A stretch of DNA of 64,000 nt from Moorena producens 3L (GCF_000211815.1 NZ_GL890825.1:174502-238501); one strand, 5' to 3'. Positions 8,273 through 16,709 are shown, counted from the stretch's first letter. The notes: generated by a model not told the origin, from the letters alone. Translations and numbers: made by a program.

Positions 8273-8533
8273 CCTTAATTCTTGACTGTTGAGTGTTGAC
8301 TGTTAAGCTAGTGTGCATTTAATTGGCATATTTTTTACTTTCCGGAAAAGTCGTCAATCTCTGTGACCCTCTCCCACTCTCCCACTCTCCCCCTCTTCAA
8401 GAGTCATGCAAAGCGCGATGGGTCAGAGCTGATCAGGTTTGATTTTTCTAGCACTACCTCTCGATTTTTCCTTGTCTTGATCAGGACTCTAGGTTATAAG
8501 ACTCCGGGGTTTGGAGTAAGGGTGTTGGGTACG

Positions 8534-9376
8534 TCATGACCTAGAAATTGGCGTGGATTTACAGTGACCTTCACCGACATGACCTAGGTTAGGCAGAATG
8601 TCTTGAGTAAGCTGCTGATAGGTGCGAGCTGGGAGTGCTGATTGAAGCTGAGCCATGGTCACCTCTAGTTTGCCGTCCTTAGCCAGTGCAGCTAATGGCT
8701 CAAATCCGATCGCACCAGTGTTGAGGGGGTCATTGGCGGTCAGATCACTATCGCCAAAAATGTGATCGAAGTGGAAGGTAGCTTCTATCTCAGCTTCCCC
8801 ATCCTTGGCTAGAATCCCTTTGCGCTGATCACCGACGAATTCACCACAGCGGTATTCAATCTCTTGGTCGAGTTTGATCACAAAATCAATGGTTTGTCCC
8901 TGCTTACTAGCTTTACCACCCATGACTAAGGTTTGACCCATTGCTGAACCAATCTTGGCTTTGAGCATTTTCCAGGAAAGAGCATTGTAATGACCAGTTG
9001 GTGCATCAGCTATCTCACCAATCAGAATTGGCTCGGCATTCTCTCCCCCCTCCGCTAAATCGATGGTTTTGGGATTGGGCAGGATAATTTTCTCTTGGAC
9101 TGAGATTTCCTTTACTGTATCGGGGTTAAAGGGAGGGTTAGTTTGGTAAGCTGTCATGTCCGCTAGGTTGATGTAAACCCGATCGAAAGATATTTGCCAA
9201 CGGTCTTTGGAAACAAAGCCCTGTCGGACAAAGTCTTCACCGTTAGCCCGAAATTGCAGCTTGCCATTCCCTGCTGTAGGCTTAGTCTCGCTCTTGGGGT
9301 CACCATCACCACAGCCTGAGAGGAAAAAGACAGCTATAACCATTATGTTTACCCATATTTGCACCTTTGTGATCAT
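8534..9376 (-). CDS. lipoprotein of the nickel/cobalt uptake cassette, DUF4382-like
   Basis: This is a 280-aa lipoprotein with a hydrophobic signal and lipobox LSGC, giving a lipidated C22. The mature part is beta-rich and acidic (FDRVYINLADMTAYQ, GHYNALSWKMLKAKIG), which resembles DUF4382-like domains. His- and Asp-rich FHFDHIFGDSD and a final GHVGEGHCKS could bind metal (inference). It lies upstream of nikL-nikM on the same strand, which suggests a metal-capture or accessory role. The gap to nikL is about 260 bases, so cotranscription is likely but not certain. Confidence 0.7.
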   Translation of the reverse strand: MITKVQIWVNIMVIAVFFLSGCGDGDPKSETKPTAGNGKLQFRANGEDFVRQGFVSKDRWQISFDRVYINLADMTAYQTNPPFNPDTVKEISVQEKIILPNPKTIDLAEGGENAEPILIGEIADAPTGHYNALSWKMLKAKIGSAMGQTLVMGGKASKQGQTIDFVIKLDQEIEYRCGEFVGDQRKGILAKDGEAEIEATFHFDHIFGDSDLTANDPLNTGAIGFEPLAALAKDGKLEVTMAQLQSALPARTYQQLTQDILPNLGHVGEGHCKSTPISRS

Positions 9377-9662
9377 GATTATGCGATCGCTTCTACCTTC
9401 GCTTTTACCTTAATTAGTATACAAAACTTAATAAAACTGAATTTTGGGGTAATGTGCAATGCCCCTCTCCCCCATCTCGCCACACTCCATTAAGGGAGTC
9501 GGGAGCGGTGCGACCCGTGGCGAATTTAATTACGGGTCAAGCGCACCGAGGGAGTCGGGAGCGGTGCGACCCGTGGCGAATTTAATTCGCCTACGGAAAG
9601 CGCACCGAGGGAGTCGGGACTGGCTAAGCGGGAAAATTGAATGTACCCCTTCAGATCTCAAA

Positions 9663-9810
9663 CGCTATAACCGCTTTTATCATACCTATGAGGTACAGTC
9701 TTTATTGGAGCTCATTGCCTTTAAAAGCTTCAAAATTAATGTCTTATTACTTCTGCCCTCTGCCTTAAAAGGATAAGCAAAGTACCTCACCAAAATGAAA
9801 ATTGCTATAT
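9663..9810. mobile_element. MITE-like element, TATAGCG/GAGGTAC family
   Basis: The left end reads CGCTATAACCGC then ATGAGGTACAG. The right end reads GTACCTCAC and then GCTATAT, the inverted form. The interior has no heptamer array, so it may be an eroded copy. Confidence 0.55.
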
Positions 9811-9874
9811 CATCAAACCCAATCGTGATTTCTCATAACACCAAGAAATCCGGCGTTGCTGAATCAAAAAATGG

Positions 9875-10040
9875 TATATAGCGCTTTTTATCCTCATGAG
9901 GTACACATATTTTTTTACCTCTTCCCTCTTCCCTCTTCCCTCTTCCCTCTTCCCTCTTCCCTCTTCCCTCTTCCCTCTTCCGAAGTCCCTGCTCCCTAAA
10001 ACCCAAAAACTTGTACCTTACTAGATTAAAAACCGCTATT
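9875..10040. mobile_element. MITE-like element, TATAGCG/GAGGTAC family, with CCCTCTT array
   Basis: The left end is TATATAGCGC with CATGAGGTACAC. The right end is TTGTACCTTA with ACCGCTATT. Between them lie about nine CCCTCTT heptamers (9918-9980) and a CTCCCTAAAACCC stretch that recurs in the copy at 39492-39706. Confidence 0.65.
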
Positions 10041-10529
10041 GTACCATAAAATGGTAAAAAAAGGTAGGTCTTTTATTTGCAACAAAACCTACCTATTAAC
10101 AATGTTACCCACATTATACCAAAACCACCTAACAAGGAAATTTACTCTAGCCGAATATATTTCCTTAAAAATTTTCGTCAATCTCTTACAGTCAATTAAA
10201 AAAGTGAGTTTATAAAAGTTAGCCAATGCTCTCCCTTTACCGATTAAATTTGAAAGTATAATAAAAATAATTAAAAGATTTTTATGATCTCCCAATCTAA
10301 CACTTGACAAAGTTTGGTTGCCAATAGTTGAAGACTGATTGAAAACCTACTTTACTGATAATCAAATAATTTATTTAGCAATTGATAGAACGAATTGGGG
10401 TTCCATCAATTTATTAATGGTTAGCTTAATTTGGGAGAAAAGGGCGTTTCCAGTATATTTTACTTTGTTGCCAAAGGGAGTAGTAATTTAACAGAACAAC
10501 AAATAATCTTGTCAAAAGTTATCCCGCTT

Positions 10530-10577
10530 CTTGATGCAGTCGCTCATGGGGTAAACCCCATGAGCGACTGCATCAAG
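10530..10577. repeat. 48-bp perfect palindrome inside the transposase remnant
   Basis: A 23-nt arm starting CTTGATGCAGTCGCTC pairs perfectly with its complement around AA. An eroded relative starts near 24309. It interrupts the transposase coding sequence just after ILSKVIPLL. Confidence 0.92.
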
Positions 10578-10662
10578 ACAAGGAGTTAAAGTTACCAAAA
10601 CCCGTGGTTTTTCCAGTTTTAATGTTGCTGGTAAGTGGCAACGTAAACTCAAAGGAAGAGCG

Positions 10663-10715
10663 CCGTTCGCGTAGCGTGGCCATTCGCGCAGCGTGGCCCA
10701 AAGGCCAAGGCCAAA
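10663..10715. repeat. GTAGCGTGGCC-type repeat inside the transposase remnant
   Basis: This consists of two degenerate units of the CGCGTAGCGTGGCC repeat plus GGCCAAGGCC, the same family as copies near 5830, 6621, 14690 and 16560. It lies directly before the GWFILTNFD coding segment. Confidence 0.75.
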
Positions 10716-10990
10716 GAAGGATGGTTTATTTTGACAAACTTTGATAAATTAGAGTTGGCAATTTCCGCTTACAAAAAAAGATTTAATATAGAGTGTTTAG
10801 AGATTTCAAGAGTGGTGGTTATAATTTAGAAAACACTAAAGTTGAGGGTAAACGGTTTATTTCTATAGTTTTATTGATATCTATAGCTTATACTTCTGCA
10901 ACTTTTAAAGGTCAACATATTAAACGTAAAGGAATCCAAAGTTATGTGGGTCGTGTAAAAGAATATGGACGTATGGAGCGGAGACATAGC

Positions 10991-11034
10991 GGTGCGACCC
11001 AAGGCCGGGTTCCCCGGCCTTGGAGGCGCGCACC
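10991..11034. repeat. 44-bp GGTGCG/CGCACC palindrome inserted in frame in transposase
   Basis: The tips GGTGCG and CGCACC enclose a CCAAGGCCGGG / CCCGGCCTTGG stem. In the transposase it adds about 15 residues (GATQGRVPRPWRRAP) between RRHS and SFYVGL, without breaking the frame. The same core occurs at 63969-64000 (cut by the window end). Confidence 0.9.
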
Positions 11035-11191
11035 GTCCAGTTTTTACGTTGGTTTATATGGTCAAACCTGGATAAAGTTTAAGGATGTTTGTCTAGAATT
11101 AGTAACCGAATTAATGAAATTAAATCCTAATAAACGAAAGTATTATCAACGAGGTTTAAGGGCTATGTCGCTTATAGAATCTGCGTTTTAG

Positions 11192-12189
11192 CTTATTTCG
11201 TCACCCCCTCAGATTTTTTATACTAATTTACCACACTTAATCTAGGAGAGCCATTTATTTTTGGTTTGTGTCAGGTTAATTATTTCCTAATCACAATTAC
11301 ATACTAGGCGGTTTTTTTTAGGTATGCAAGGGGTTTTTAAAAGGCTTAGGGACATTAAAAATGCCTTGTGTCTTTTAGGTAGTAGTAATTGGTTATTCGT
11401 CATTTTTCCTTTGGATGCCAGCCCTTTGCCTGGAATACTATGGGATTATTATTCGATTAGATAAATAGCTAATTAGGGAAATTAGGGACATAATTATTGC
11501 TGTTTTTTCTTTTGTTATTTTATTTGTTGTGGGAGAAAAAGAATGAAGTATAGCGGTCTTTAGGGAGCAGGGACTGAGGCCGTGGGTCACGCGGGGCGCG
11601 TTCGGAGCAGGGAACAGGGAACAGGGAACAGGGAATAGGGAACAGAGAACAGAGAAGAGGGAATAGGGAGTCGGGAGTCGGGAGTCGAGGGGAGTCGGGA
11701 AATGGGTAAATGGGGAGATGGGGAGAATTATCCCGGATATTTTGGTATATTTGGATACATATTTTGAGGAGTTTCTAGGCTCTGATTTAGGTCACAGCGT
11801 CGAAGCCTGTGCTACAAAGCTGTTTGATATATGCGATCGCGAAAGTATTGGTGAAATAGTCCAGTCAATTTTCCCCGCCCCGACTGGGATCTCCCGACTG
11901 TTTGATATATGCGATCGCGTCTGTAATCGTGATCAGCTCCAGTCAATTTTCCCCACCCCGATTCCCGACTCCCGATTCCCGACTCCCGATTCCCGATTCC
12001 CGATTCCCGATTCCCGATTCCCGACTCCCGACTCCCGACTCCCGACTCCCTAATTTATTAGCAATTCAATATTTTGTTCAACCTTAAAATATTAATTAAT
12101 TTAAATTAATCTCAAAAATAAGTGACCTTAACGTCGTCAAAGTATACAATAAATATATTGCAATTTTCAGCAAAAGGAAACGAATCATT
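11192..12189. repeat. 1-kb gap with heptamer arrays and a short duplication
   Basis: No supported gene. Positions 11192-11545 are A/T-rich with nothing recognised. An array of GGGAACA-type then GGGAGTC-type heptamers runs 11604-11698. A segment containing TTTGATATATGCGATCGCG is duplicated (about 11821-11880 and 11899-11958), each followed by CAGTCAATTTTCCCC. An array of CCGATTC/CCGACTC heptamers runs 11958-12051. Open frames across it (11718-12053, 11902-12087) are products of the repeats. Confidence 0.8.
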
Positions 12190-12444
12190 ATGGCTCAAAA
12201 TTTCGTCCCCAACCCTGGTGATAATCCCAACCAGCCTAGTGTGCCTAAGCCCTCTGGTGAGGGACAGCGACGACGGGAACAAATCAAACATATCTTAAGT
12301 GGTTCTCCCCAAGCTGTTCGGAACACAATTTCTACACTTTATGCCGTTGGTTACGCGCAGGTTAATGATTGGAGCACACCTCAACCTACTGAAAATCCTG
12401 GAGAGGTGATCAGTATTTTGATTCGATATGTGCTGCTAGATTAA
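12190..12444 (+). CDS. small conserved cyanobacterial protein of unknown function
   Basis: This is an 84-aa protein. A Pro/Asn-rich N-terminus (to about residue 22) is followed by a conserved-looking core: GSPQAVRNTISTLYAVGYA, DWSTPQPT and PGEVISILIRYVLL. I recognise this as a widespread cyanobacterial hypothetical-protein pattern but know no function. AAAGGAAA lies about 10 bases before the ATG, a good ribosome binding site. A 10-bp-stem hairpin starts 22 bases past the stop, and a strong terminator lies about 200 bases on. It is the only intact gene in an otherwise repeat-filled 3.7-kb patch. Confidence 0.82.
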   Translation: MAQNFVPNPGDNPNQPSVPKPSGEGQRRREQIKHILSGSPQAVRNTISTLYAVGYAQVNDWSTPQPTENPGEVISILIRYVLLD

Positions 12445-12465
12445 GCTAGATTAAGATAGTAATTT

Positions 12466-12487
12466 GCCAGGGATTCCAATCCCTGGC
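12466..12487. other. perfect 10-bp-stem hairpin after the small gene
   Basis: GCCAGGGATT pairs with AATCCCTGGC around a 2-nt loop. No U-tract follows, so it looks like a message-stabilising or processing structure rather than a full terminator. Confidence 0.6.
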
Positions 12488-12638
12488 TAAGACGAAGCCT
12501 CAAGTTTCAAGGATAATTTAGTGTGTTGTGGATTCCGACAATTGACCGGCTAAGTAGAGCACAACTAACATGATTCGGTGGTTTCACTAGTGGCTTGAGG
12601 TGCAGCTAGGCTGTGAAGCGTGGAAAATTGCAATAAAT

Positions 12639-12686
12639 AATTCGGTCAAGGATTGGCGTTAACCAAAACTTGACCGAATTTTTTTT
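12639..12686 (+). terminator. Rho-independent terminator
   Basis: AATTCGGTCAAG (12639-12650) pairs with CTTGACCGAATT (12669-12680) around an 18-nt loop and runs into a T tract to 12686. It would end the transcript of the small gene after a 3' leader of about 200 nt, or of a separate small RNA. Confidence 0.85.
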
Positions 12687-13093
12687 AAAAGGGAAGCGGG
12701 AGTAAAAACTGAAGTAAATTCCTCTAGACTGCCTGATTTATGGGTGGTGACGGAAATTAACTCTGAAAGGTAACAGTTTCAATGTTGACCTTTGATACTT
12801 GAGTGTTGCTAGAGTTGGCTAATTCGCGATCGCGGCTTATATCATGTCCGGATAATTAATGATAAAAAACCATTTCCCTTTAGACATTACTCCTTTTCTT
12901 CTGCCAAATGCCAAATGCCAAATGCCAAATGCTTTCGATTTGCCAAAGTGTAACTATTCAACCGGAGATAATATTACCTATTCGTCAAGTCAGGTAAACC
13001 TTCAGCAAAAACTCCCCCCTTAACGAGATTGGGGGGAGGAATTTTTCCACACTAATGATCCAGTCCGTTTATGAGCTAGCTGTTGTAGGTTGG

Positions 13094-14236
13094 TTACCCC
13101 AAACACAACAAGACCAGAAGCCCATTAACTAAATAAAATACCGCCACTATCTGGGTCTCTGACCAGCCAGAAAGTTCCAGATGATTGTGGAACGGTGACA
13201 TTTTTAATAAACGTTTACCCACCCCATTGGCATCTTTGGTGGCTTTATAGTAACTAACTTGAGCAATCACTGAGACGGCTTCTAGGAAGAAAATACCACT
13301 AATTATAAATAAACCCCAAAGGTTCCCAGTCAAAAGTCCTACTGCTGCTAGTGCTCCTCCTAGGGCTAGAGAACCGGTATCCCCCATAAAGACTTTGGCG
13401 GGATTGCAGTTGTGGGCAATAAAACCCAGGCAACTGCCACTCATACAAGCACAGAAGACCATTAAACCAAGGGAGGTTGGAGCAATCAGGGCAGCTAGTC
13501 CTAAAAATGCGATCGCACAGGTTCCTGCTGCTAGTCCATCCACTCCATCGGTAAGATTAGTAGCATTACTTTCTGCTAATAGCACAAATATACCCAGGGG
13601 CCAAAACAAAAATCCCAAGGGTAAGACGATTCCCAAGGGTAGGGTGATGTTAGTGATACTGGCTGGCTGCGTTTGTGCTAACCATATACAAAACAGTAAA
13701 CTGACCACAATTTGTAAGGCCAGTTTCATTCTCGGTGACATCCCTTTATTAGAACGGCGTTGGACTACTTGCCAATCGTCCACCCAGCCGATTAACAGAT
13801 AGCCAAGGGTGGCTAGGGATACCGCTAGGACTGGGGTAAAATCCTGCTGTGGGAGGAATAATCCTGACCACACCAGGGCAATCACCACCGCTACCGGCAC
13901 AAAAAATATGCCACCCATGGTGGGGGTACCCGCTTTCTGTAAATGGGATTGGGGACCCTCTTGACGAATAATCTGACCCATTTTGAGTGCTTGTAGAAAG
14001 GGGACTGCTCGATATCCAATCCCAGTAGTGACCAGAGCACAGATCAACAGGGGTATGGTGATGGAGTTACCTGCGATCAGGGAGCGAGCTGCTGTCCCAT
14101 CCAGAATTAATGCACCCAGAGTTAAGCCGATTGATAGAATATATAGGAGTTTAGTTCCCGTTAAGTTGAACAACTGCCCAGACAATCGTTTAGAATCTAC
14201 CACAAGCCTCTTATTCCTTTGTTGAACACTCCTCAC
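13094..14236 (-). CDS. mraY: phospho-N-acetylmuramoyl-pentapeptide-transferase (MraY)
   Basis: MraY transfers phospho-MurNAc-pentapeptide from UDP to undecaprenyl phosphate, giving lipid I, in the inner membrane. The 380-aa protein has about ten helices. It has GTPTMGGI near 104-111, the paired aspartates in GWVDDWQ near 150, NATNLTDGVDGLAAG near 225-239, and VFMGDTGSLALGG with the catalytic Asp near 286. MSPFHNHLELSGW ends the conserved part. The long form starts at GTG 14236, and an internal GTG 11 codons in is an alternative. It stands alone, not in a division-cell-wall operon, as is common in cyanobacteria. Confidence 0.96.
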   Translation of the reverse strand: MRSVQQRNKRLVVDSKRLSGQLFNLTGTKLLYILSIGLTLGALILDGTAARSLIAGNSITIPLLICALVTTGIGYRAVPFLQALKMGQIIRQEGPQSHLQKAGTPTMGGIFFVPVAVVIALVWSGLFLPQQDFTPVLAVSLATLGYLLIGWVDDWQVVQRRSNKGMSPRMKLALQIVVSLLFCIWLAQTQPASITNITLPLGIVLPLGFLFWPLGIFVLLAESNATNLTDGVDGLAAGTCAIAFLGLAALIAPTSLGLMVFCACMSGSCLGFIAHNCNPAKVFMGDTGSLALGGALAAVGLLTGNLWGLFIISGIFFLEAVSVIAQVSYYKATKDANGVGKRLLKMSPFHNHLELSGWSETQIVAVFYLVNGLLVLLCLG

Positions 14237-14675
14237 AAAGATACAATTCCCTGTATCTTTGCTTATATCCGTATAATTTACGGTTACGAGTCAAATCCTA
14301 ACATCAAAGGTCTGCGATCGCTCAGGGTAGGACTGATTTTTGAAAATTTACGAGATGATCAAGCTATGACCGGATCACAGGATGACCGGATCACCGCATC
14401 ACGCCATGACCGGATCACTACCAAGGTCTGGGGAGATCAGAAACACTACAGATGGTGATGGTCAGCTCGTAAGCATTCAGTTAGCATTCAGTTATCAGCG
14501 TGTCGCGTATCAGCGTGTCGCGTATCAGCTAATGGGCTACGCGCAGGCTACGCCAACAGCTTATGGGCTACAGATGGTGCTACTTGAGGTGCTATCAGCG
14601 TGTCGCGTATCAGCTTTCAGCTTTCAGCTTTTGAATAAAACAGCTAACCATTTGTTTAACAAGATTCGCGGAATT

Positions 14676-14721
14676 CCCCAACCTGGCCTTTGGCCAGGCT
14701 ACGCGAACGTTCAGGTTGGGG
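14676..14721. repeat. hairpin CCCCAACCTG...CAGGTTGGGG
   Basis: A 10-bp perfect stem (14676-14685 with 14712-14721) encloses a GGCCTTTGGCC palindrome. Its stem shares CCCCAACC with the hairpin at 15088-15115, so the two may mark the ends of one element. Confidence 0.75.
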
Positions 14722-14740
14722 ATGGATAGCGAAACGACAA

Positions 14741-15123
14741 GTTGTGACAAATCTTGACGAATCATGCTATAATAATTATGGTTGCTGACCCGCCTGACCG
14801 ACTAAAAGGCTACCTTGCAAACGGTCTAATATCCAATCAGTTTTAGGCCAAAAGGTATAAAAGTACTAGCGGAGCTCAGGGAAGAGACTTGCCCCAGCTG
14901 GTTAGTCATAGTGCTGTAATTCCAAGGTAAGTCTGTCGTGAAAGTTATACGTCCTTAGAAGGCGGATGTCTGCCTGTGGACGCTGAGTAAGACCAATATT
15001 AGCGCGGCTTTTAGAGGCGTCGGGGACGCGCGCGGGAAACCCTTTTGACGAATAAGACCGTCCCTGATTTGAGTTGAGAATTGGAAGCCCCAACCGAGAG
15101 CGTTGCAGGTTGGGGTACTTCAC
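14741..15123 (+). mobile_element. tnpB-less IS200/IS605-type remnant with candidate omega-RNA region
   Basis: The right end reads GGAAGCCCCAACC, a short loop, GGTTGGGG, then TACTTCAC. This subterminal hairpin with a (T/G)TTCAC-like end is what I know from cyanobacterial IS200/IS605-family elements, whose 3' region encodes the omega-RNA used by TnpB. The 250 bases before it are GC-richer than their surroundings and can fold, e.g. GGCGGATGTCTGCCTG at about 14960. No transposase or TnpB frame remains. The left limit is uncertain. A free-standing small RNA is the alternative. Confidence 0.42.
14745..14773 (+). promoter_or_regulatory. putative sigma-70-type promoter
   Basis: TGACAA (14745-14750) is 17 bases before a consensus TATAAT (14768-14773). 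No open reading frame follows on the plus strand, so a transcript from here would be non-coding and run into the IS-like right end. Confidence 0.5.
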
Positions 15124-15167
15124 TCTGAGTTATTTCCACAAAGCTGTTCGCGTAGCGTGAGCCTTTG

Positions 15168-15244
15168 GCTGACGGCTGACCGCTGACGGCTGACCGCTGA
15201 CGGCTGACCGCTGACGGCTGACGGCTGACCCCTGAATGCTTACG
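15168..15244. repeat. TGACGGC/TGACCGC heptamer array
   Basis: About nine 7-bp units alternate TGACGGC and TGACCGC, ending CTGAATGCTTAC, the conserved end of the GTAAGCATT family. The reading frames across it are repeat products. Confidence 0.88.
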
Positions 15245-15291
15245 AACAGCTGGGTTAATCATGGCGCAACTCCACTGTGATGATCACAGCT

Positions 15292-16191
15292 TTAATCTAA
15301 AAAGAGACAATCTTGTTGTCGTTGGCTTAGCCCGCTGGCAATGGCTTGCAACTGGTTTTTAGAGAAGATCATTCTCTCAAAGGTTGTGATCGGTCGTCTA
15401 GAAGTGTAGCCAAAAGTCATTGAGTATCGCTCTGATCCAGTAGGTGGTTTCAGACGATGGAAAATGCTGCGTGTGTCAGTAAAAATTACTGTGCCGTAGG
15501 GTCCTGAGCAAGGGTTCCAGATAGATTTAGGCGCAATCCTTGCCATGTCTTTATCCGAGACAAAACCAGAACTGTAATAATTGTAGTTCAGGGTTTGAGC
15601 TAATGATGAGGTTAAATTTCTGGGAATATATTCAAAAGGGCCACCATCTAACCCCACATCATTCAAGTAGATAATGATTTTCACCATGCGATAGTCTTCT
15701 GGATCTACGTGCCATTGCCTGACATGTACTGGTTTTCCATCGGCAATATTCCTTTGAAGGGTTACACCAACAAAGAACACTGGAACACCAAGGTAATTTT
15801 CTACAATATCAAGCAATCGTTCGTTAAGTCCCCACTTGAAAATTTGTGGGTAACTAATTAGCTCTTCGCGATAGTTTATATAAGACTGAGTTTTCGGTAT
15901 GGGCAATGCCCGTAATTTTGGTAATATATCCTCAGCATTATCTATCAGTTCCTTAGAGTAAATTCCTAACTCTTCTAAAGAAGTAACAAACGTTCCTTGT
16001 CTGTTTAGATAATTCAACAATGGTAAATCTACTGGTGCTAGGGCAGGAAGGGAATTATAATGGTTTTCTCGTCGGAGGAGATAGTCCCCATAGTAGAAAT
16101 TATGTAGCATCGGTATGCGGAAAGACTCTCTCTTAATTTTTCCCGGTAAACGTTTGGTCTTTTTTCCCAAAGAATTACCAATCAAAATCAT
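15292..16191 (-). CDS. Fe(II)/2-oxoglutarate oxygenase, PhyH-like
   Basis: This 299-aa protein is probably a non-haem Fe(II), 2-oxoglutarate-dependent oxygenase. Seen: QWHVDPEDY with the iron-binding H161-x-D163, then IIIYLNDVGLDGGPFEYIP, a beta strand and loop typical of the phytanoyl-CoA-dioxygenase group. The distal His is H245 in FTDTRSIFHR, and R255 ten residues later fits a 2-oxoglutarate carboxylate contact. Substrate is unknown. It is the last gene of the minus-strand polysaccharide locus but is separated from the nearest glycosyltransferase by 1.3 kb of repeats, so membership in the locus is an inference. Confidence 0.75.
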   Translation of the reverse strand: MILIGNSLGKKTKRLPGKIKRESFRIPMLHNFYYGDYLLRRENHYNSLPALAPVDLPLLNYLNRQGTFVTSLEELGIYSKELIDNAEDILPKLRALPIPKTQSYINYREELISYPQIFKWGLNERLLDIVENYLGVPVFFVGVTLQRNIADGKPVHVRQWHVDPEDYRMVKIIIYLNDVGLDGGPFEYIPRNLTSSLAQTLNYNYYSSGFVSDKDMARIAPKSIWNPCSGPYGTVIFTDTRSIFHRLKPPTGSERYSMTFGYTSRRPITTFERMIFSKNQLQAIASGLSQRQQDCLFLD

Positions 16192-16663
16192 AAAATCACT
16201 AACATAGTTCTACTTAAATTGATAGAATACCATAATCAAATGTATAGGTTAATACTGAATAATTGCATTTTAATAAATCAATATTTTGAAGTTTATATTG
16301 CGGTGAAAAGTTTATAATAAGCTAAGTTTATAACTATCTCTTATGACTATAAAATATCTAGCCTATCATCGACTATAAAGTCCGGTTAATCATTTCCCAA
16401 ATATTTTTTATTTGGTAATGGGTAATCGTAAACTACCAATTCCCAATTCCTAGCATCAGGGTCAGCATTCAGCAGTCAGCAGTCAGCAGTCAGCTTATTT
16501 TATTCAAAAGTACCTCAAGTAGTGTGGCACAGGCTTCGACTATCAGCCAAAGGCCTTGGCCTATGGCCACGCTACGCGAATGGCCACGCTACTTGAGGTG
16601 CTTATGCGCTATGGGCACGCTACTGTTCGCGCAGCACCTCAAGTAGCGCAATCGGTGCTTTTA

Positions 16664-16709
16664 GGTGCGACCCGTGGCGAATTTAATAATTAGATGCGGA
16701 AAGCGCACC
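16664..16709. repeat. GGTGCG/CGCACC imperfect palindrome
   Basis: GGTGCGACCCGTGGCGAA begins the unit and GGAAAGCGCACC ends it. It is a member of the same family as 6396-6439, 9507-9547, 9563-9606 and 29263-29303. Confidence 0.88.

Larger units (their letters stand above)
9377..10101. repeat. gap made of palindromes and two TATAGCG/GAGGTAC elements
   Basis: This stretch has no convincing gene. It contains two GGTGCG...CGCACC palindromes (9507-9547 and 9563-9606), each with a GAGTCGGGA spacer. Two elements with TATAGCG-like and GAGGTAC inverted ends follow (9663-9810 and 9875-10040), the second holding about nine CCCTCTT heptamers at 9918-9980. A GGCGTTGCTGAAT repeat lies near 9852. The apparent reading frame at 9459-9776 consists of these repeats. 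Confidence 0.85.
10102..11191 (+). pseudogene. decayed IS4-type transposase with three inserted palindromes
   Basis: Translated in pieces, this reads as one DDE transposase. It starts MLPTLYQNHLTRKFTLAEYI, continues KLANALPLPIKFESIIKI, then IYLAIDRTNWGSINLLMVSL (the first catalytic Asp in the DRTNW motif), then FPVYFTLLPKGSSNL. After a gap it gives EGWFILTNFDKLELAISAYKKRF and the longest open part, 10793-11191, MFRDFKSGGYNLE...YVGRVKEYGR...KRKYYQRGLRAM. In-frame stops occur before and after the first Asp motif, and a frameshift lies near 10480. Three palindromic repeats interrupt it, at 10530-10577, 10663-10715 and 10991-11034. Terminal repeats were not resolved. Confidence 0.85.
12445..13093. 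other. gap with hairpin, terminator and a GCCAAAT heptamer array
   Basis: Besides the hairpin and terminator listed separately, the stretch holds about four GCCAAAT units at 12903-12931 and a HIP1 site near 12829. ATCATGTCCGGATAATTA near 12842 recurs in similar form near 56580. No gene is seen. Positions 12488-12638 could belong to a small RNA or a long 3' untranslated region. Confidence 0.6.
14237..15291. other. 1-kb gap with short repeats and an IS200/IS605-like remnant
   Basis: Near 14368-14420 a GACCGGATCAC unit recurs with variants. Positions 14469-14640 contain GTAAGCATTCAG and a GTATCAGCGTGTCGC 15-mer pair. A hairpin lies at 14676-14721, a putative promoter at 14745-14773, the remnant to about 15123, and a TGACGGC/TGACCGC heptamer array from 15168 to 15244. 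No protein gene is supported. Confidence 0.75.

Noticed and set aside
8273..8533. Possible cobalamin or Ni/Co riboswitch ahead of nikL
   Set aside because: No B12-box-like sequence or conserved paired core found by eye on the minus strand.
9207..9413. Plus-strand reading frame over the lipoprotein gene
   Set aside because: It is the complement of a clear lipoprotein coding sequence.
9459..9776. Plus-strand reading frame
   Set aside because: It runs through two GGTGCG palindromes and a TATAGCG element end; no start signal or family.
10089..10310. Minus-strand frame in the transposase region
   Set aside because: The opposite strand reads as the N-terminal part of the transposase.
11718..12087. 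Two overlapping reading frames rich in Pro/Ser/Asp
   Set aside because: They translate the CCGATTC/CCGACTC heptamer array.
15011..15262. Minus-strand reading frames across 14902-15262
   Set aside because: They cross the TGACGGC array and the IS-like right end; no family features.
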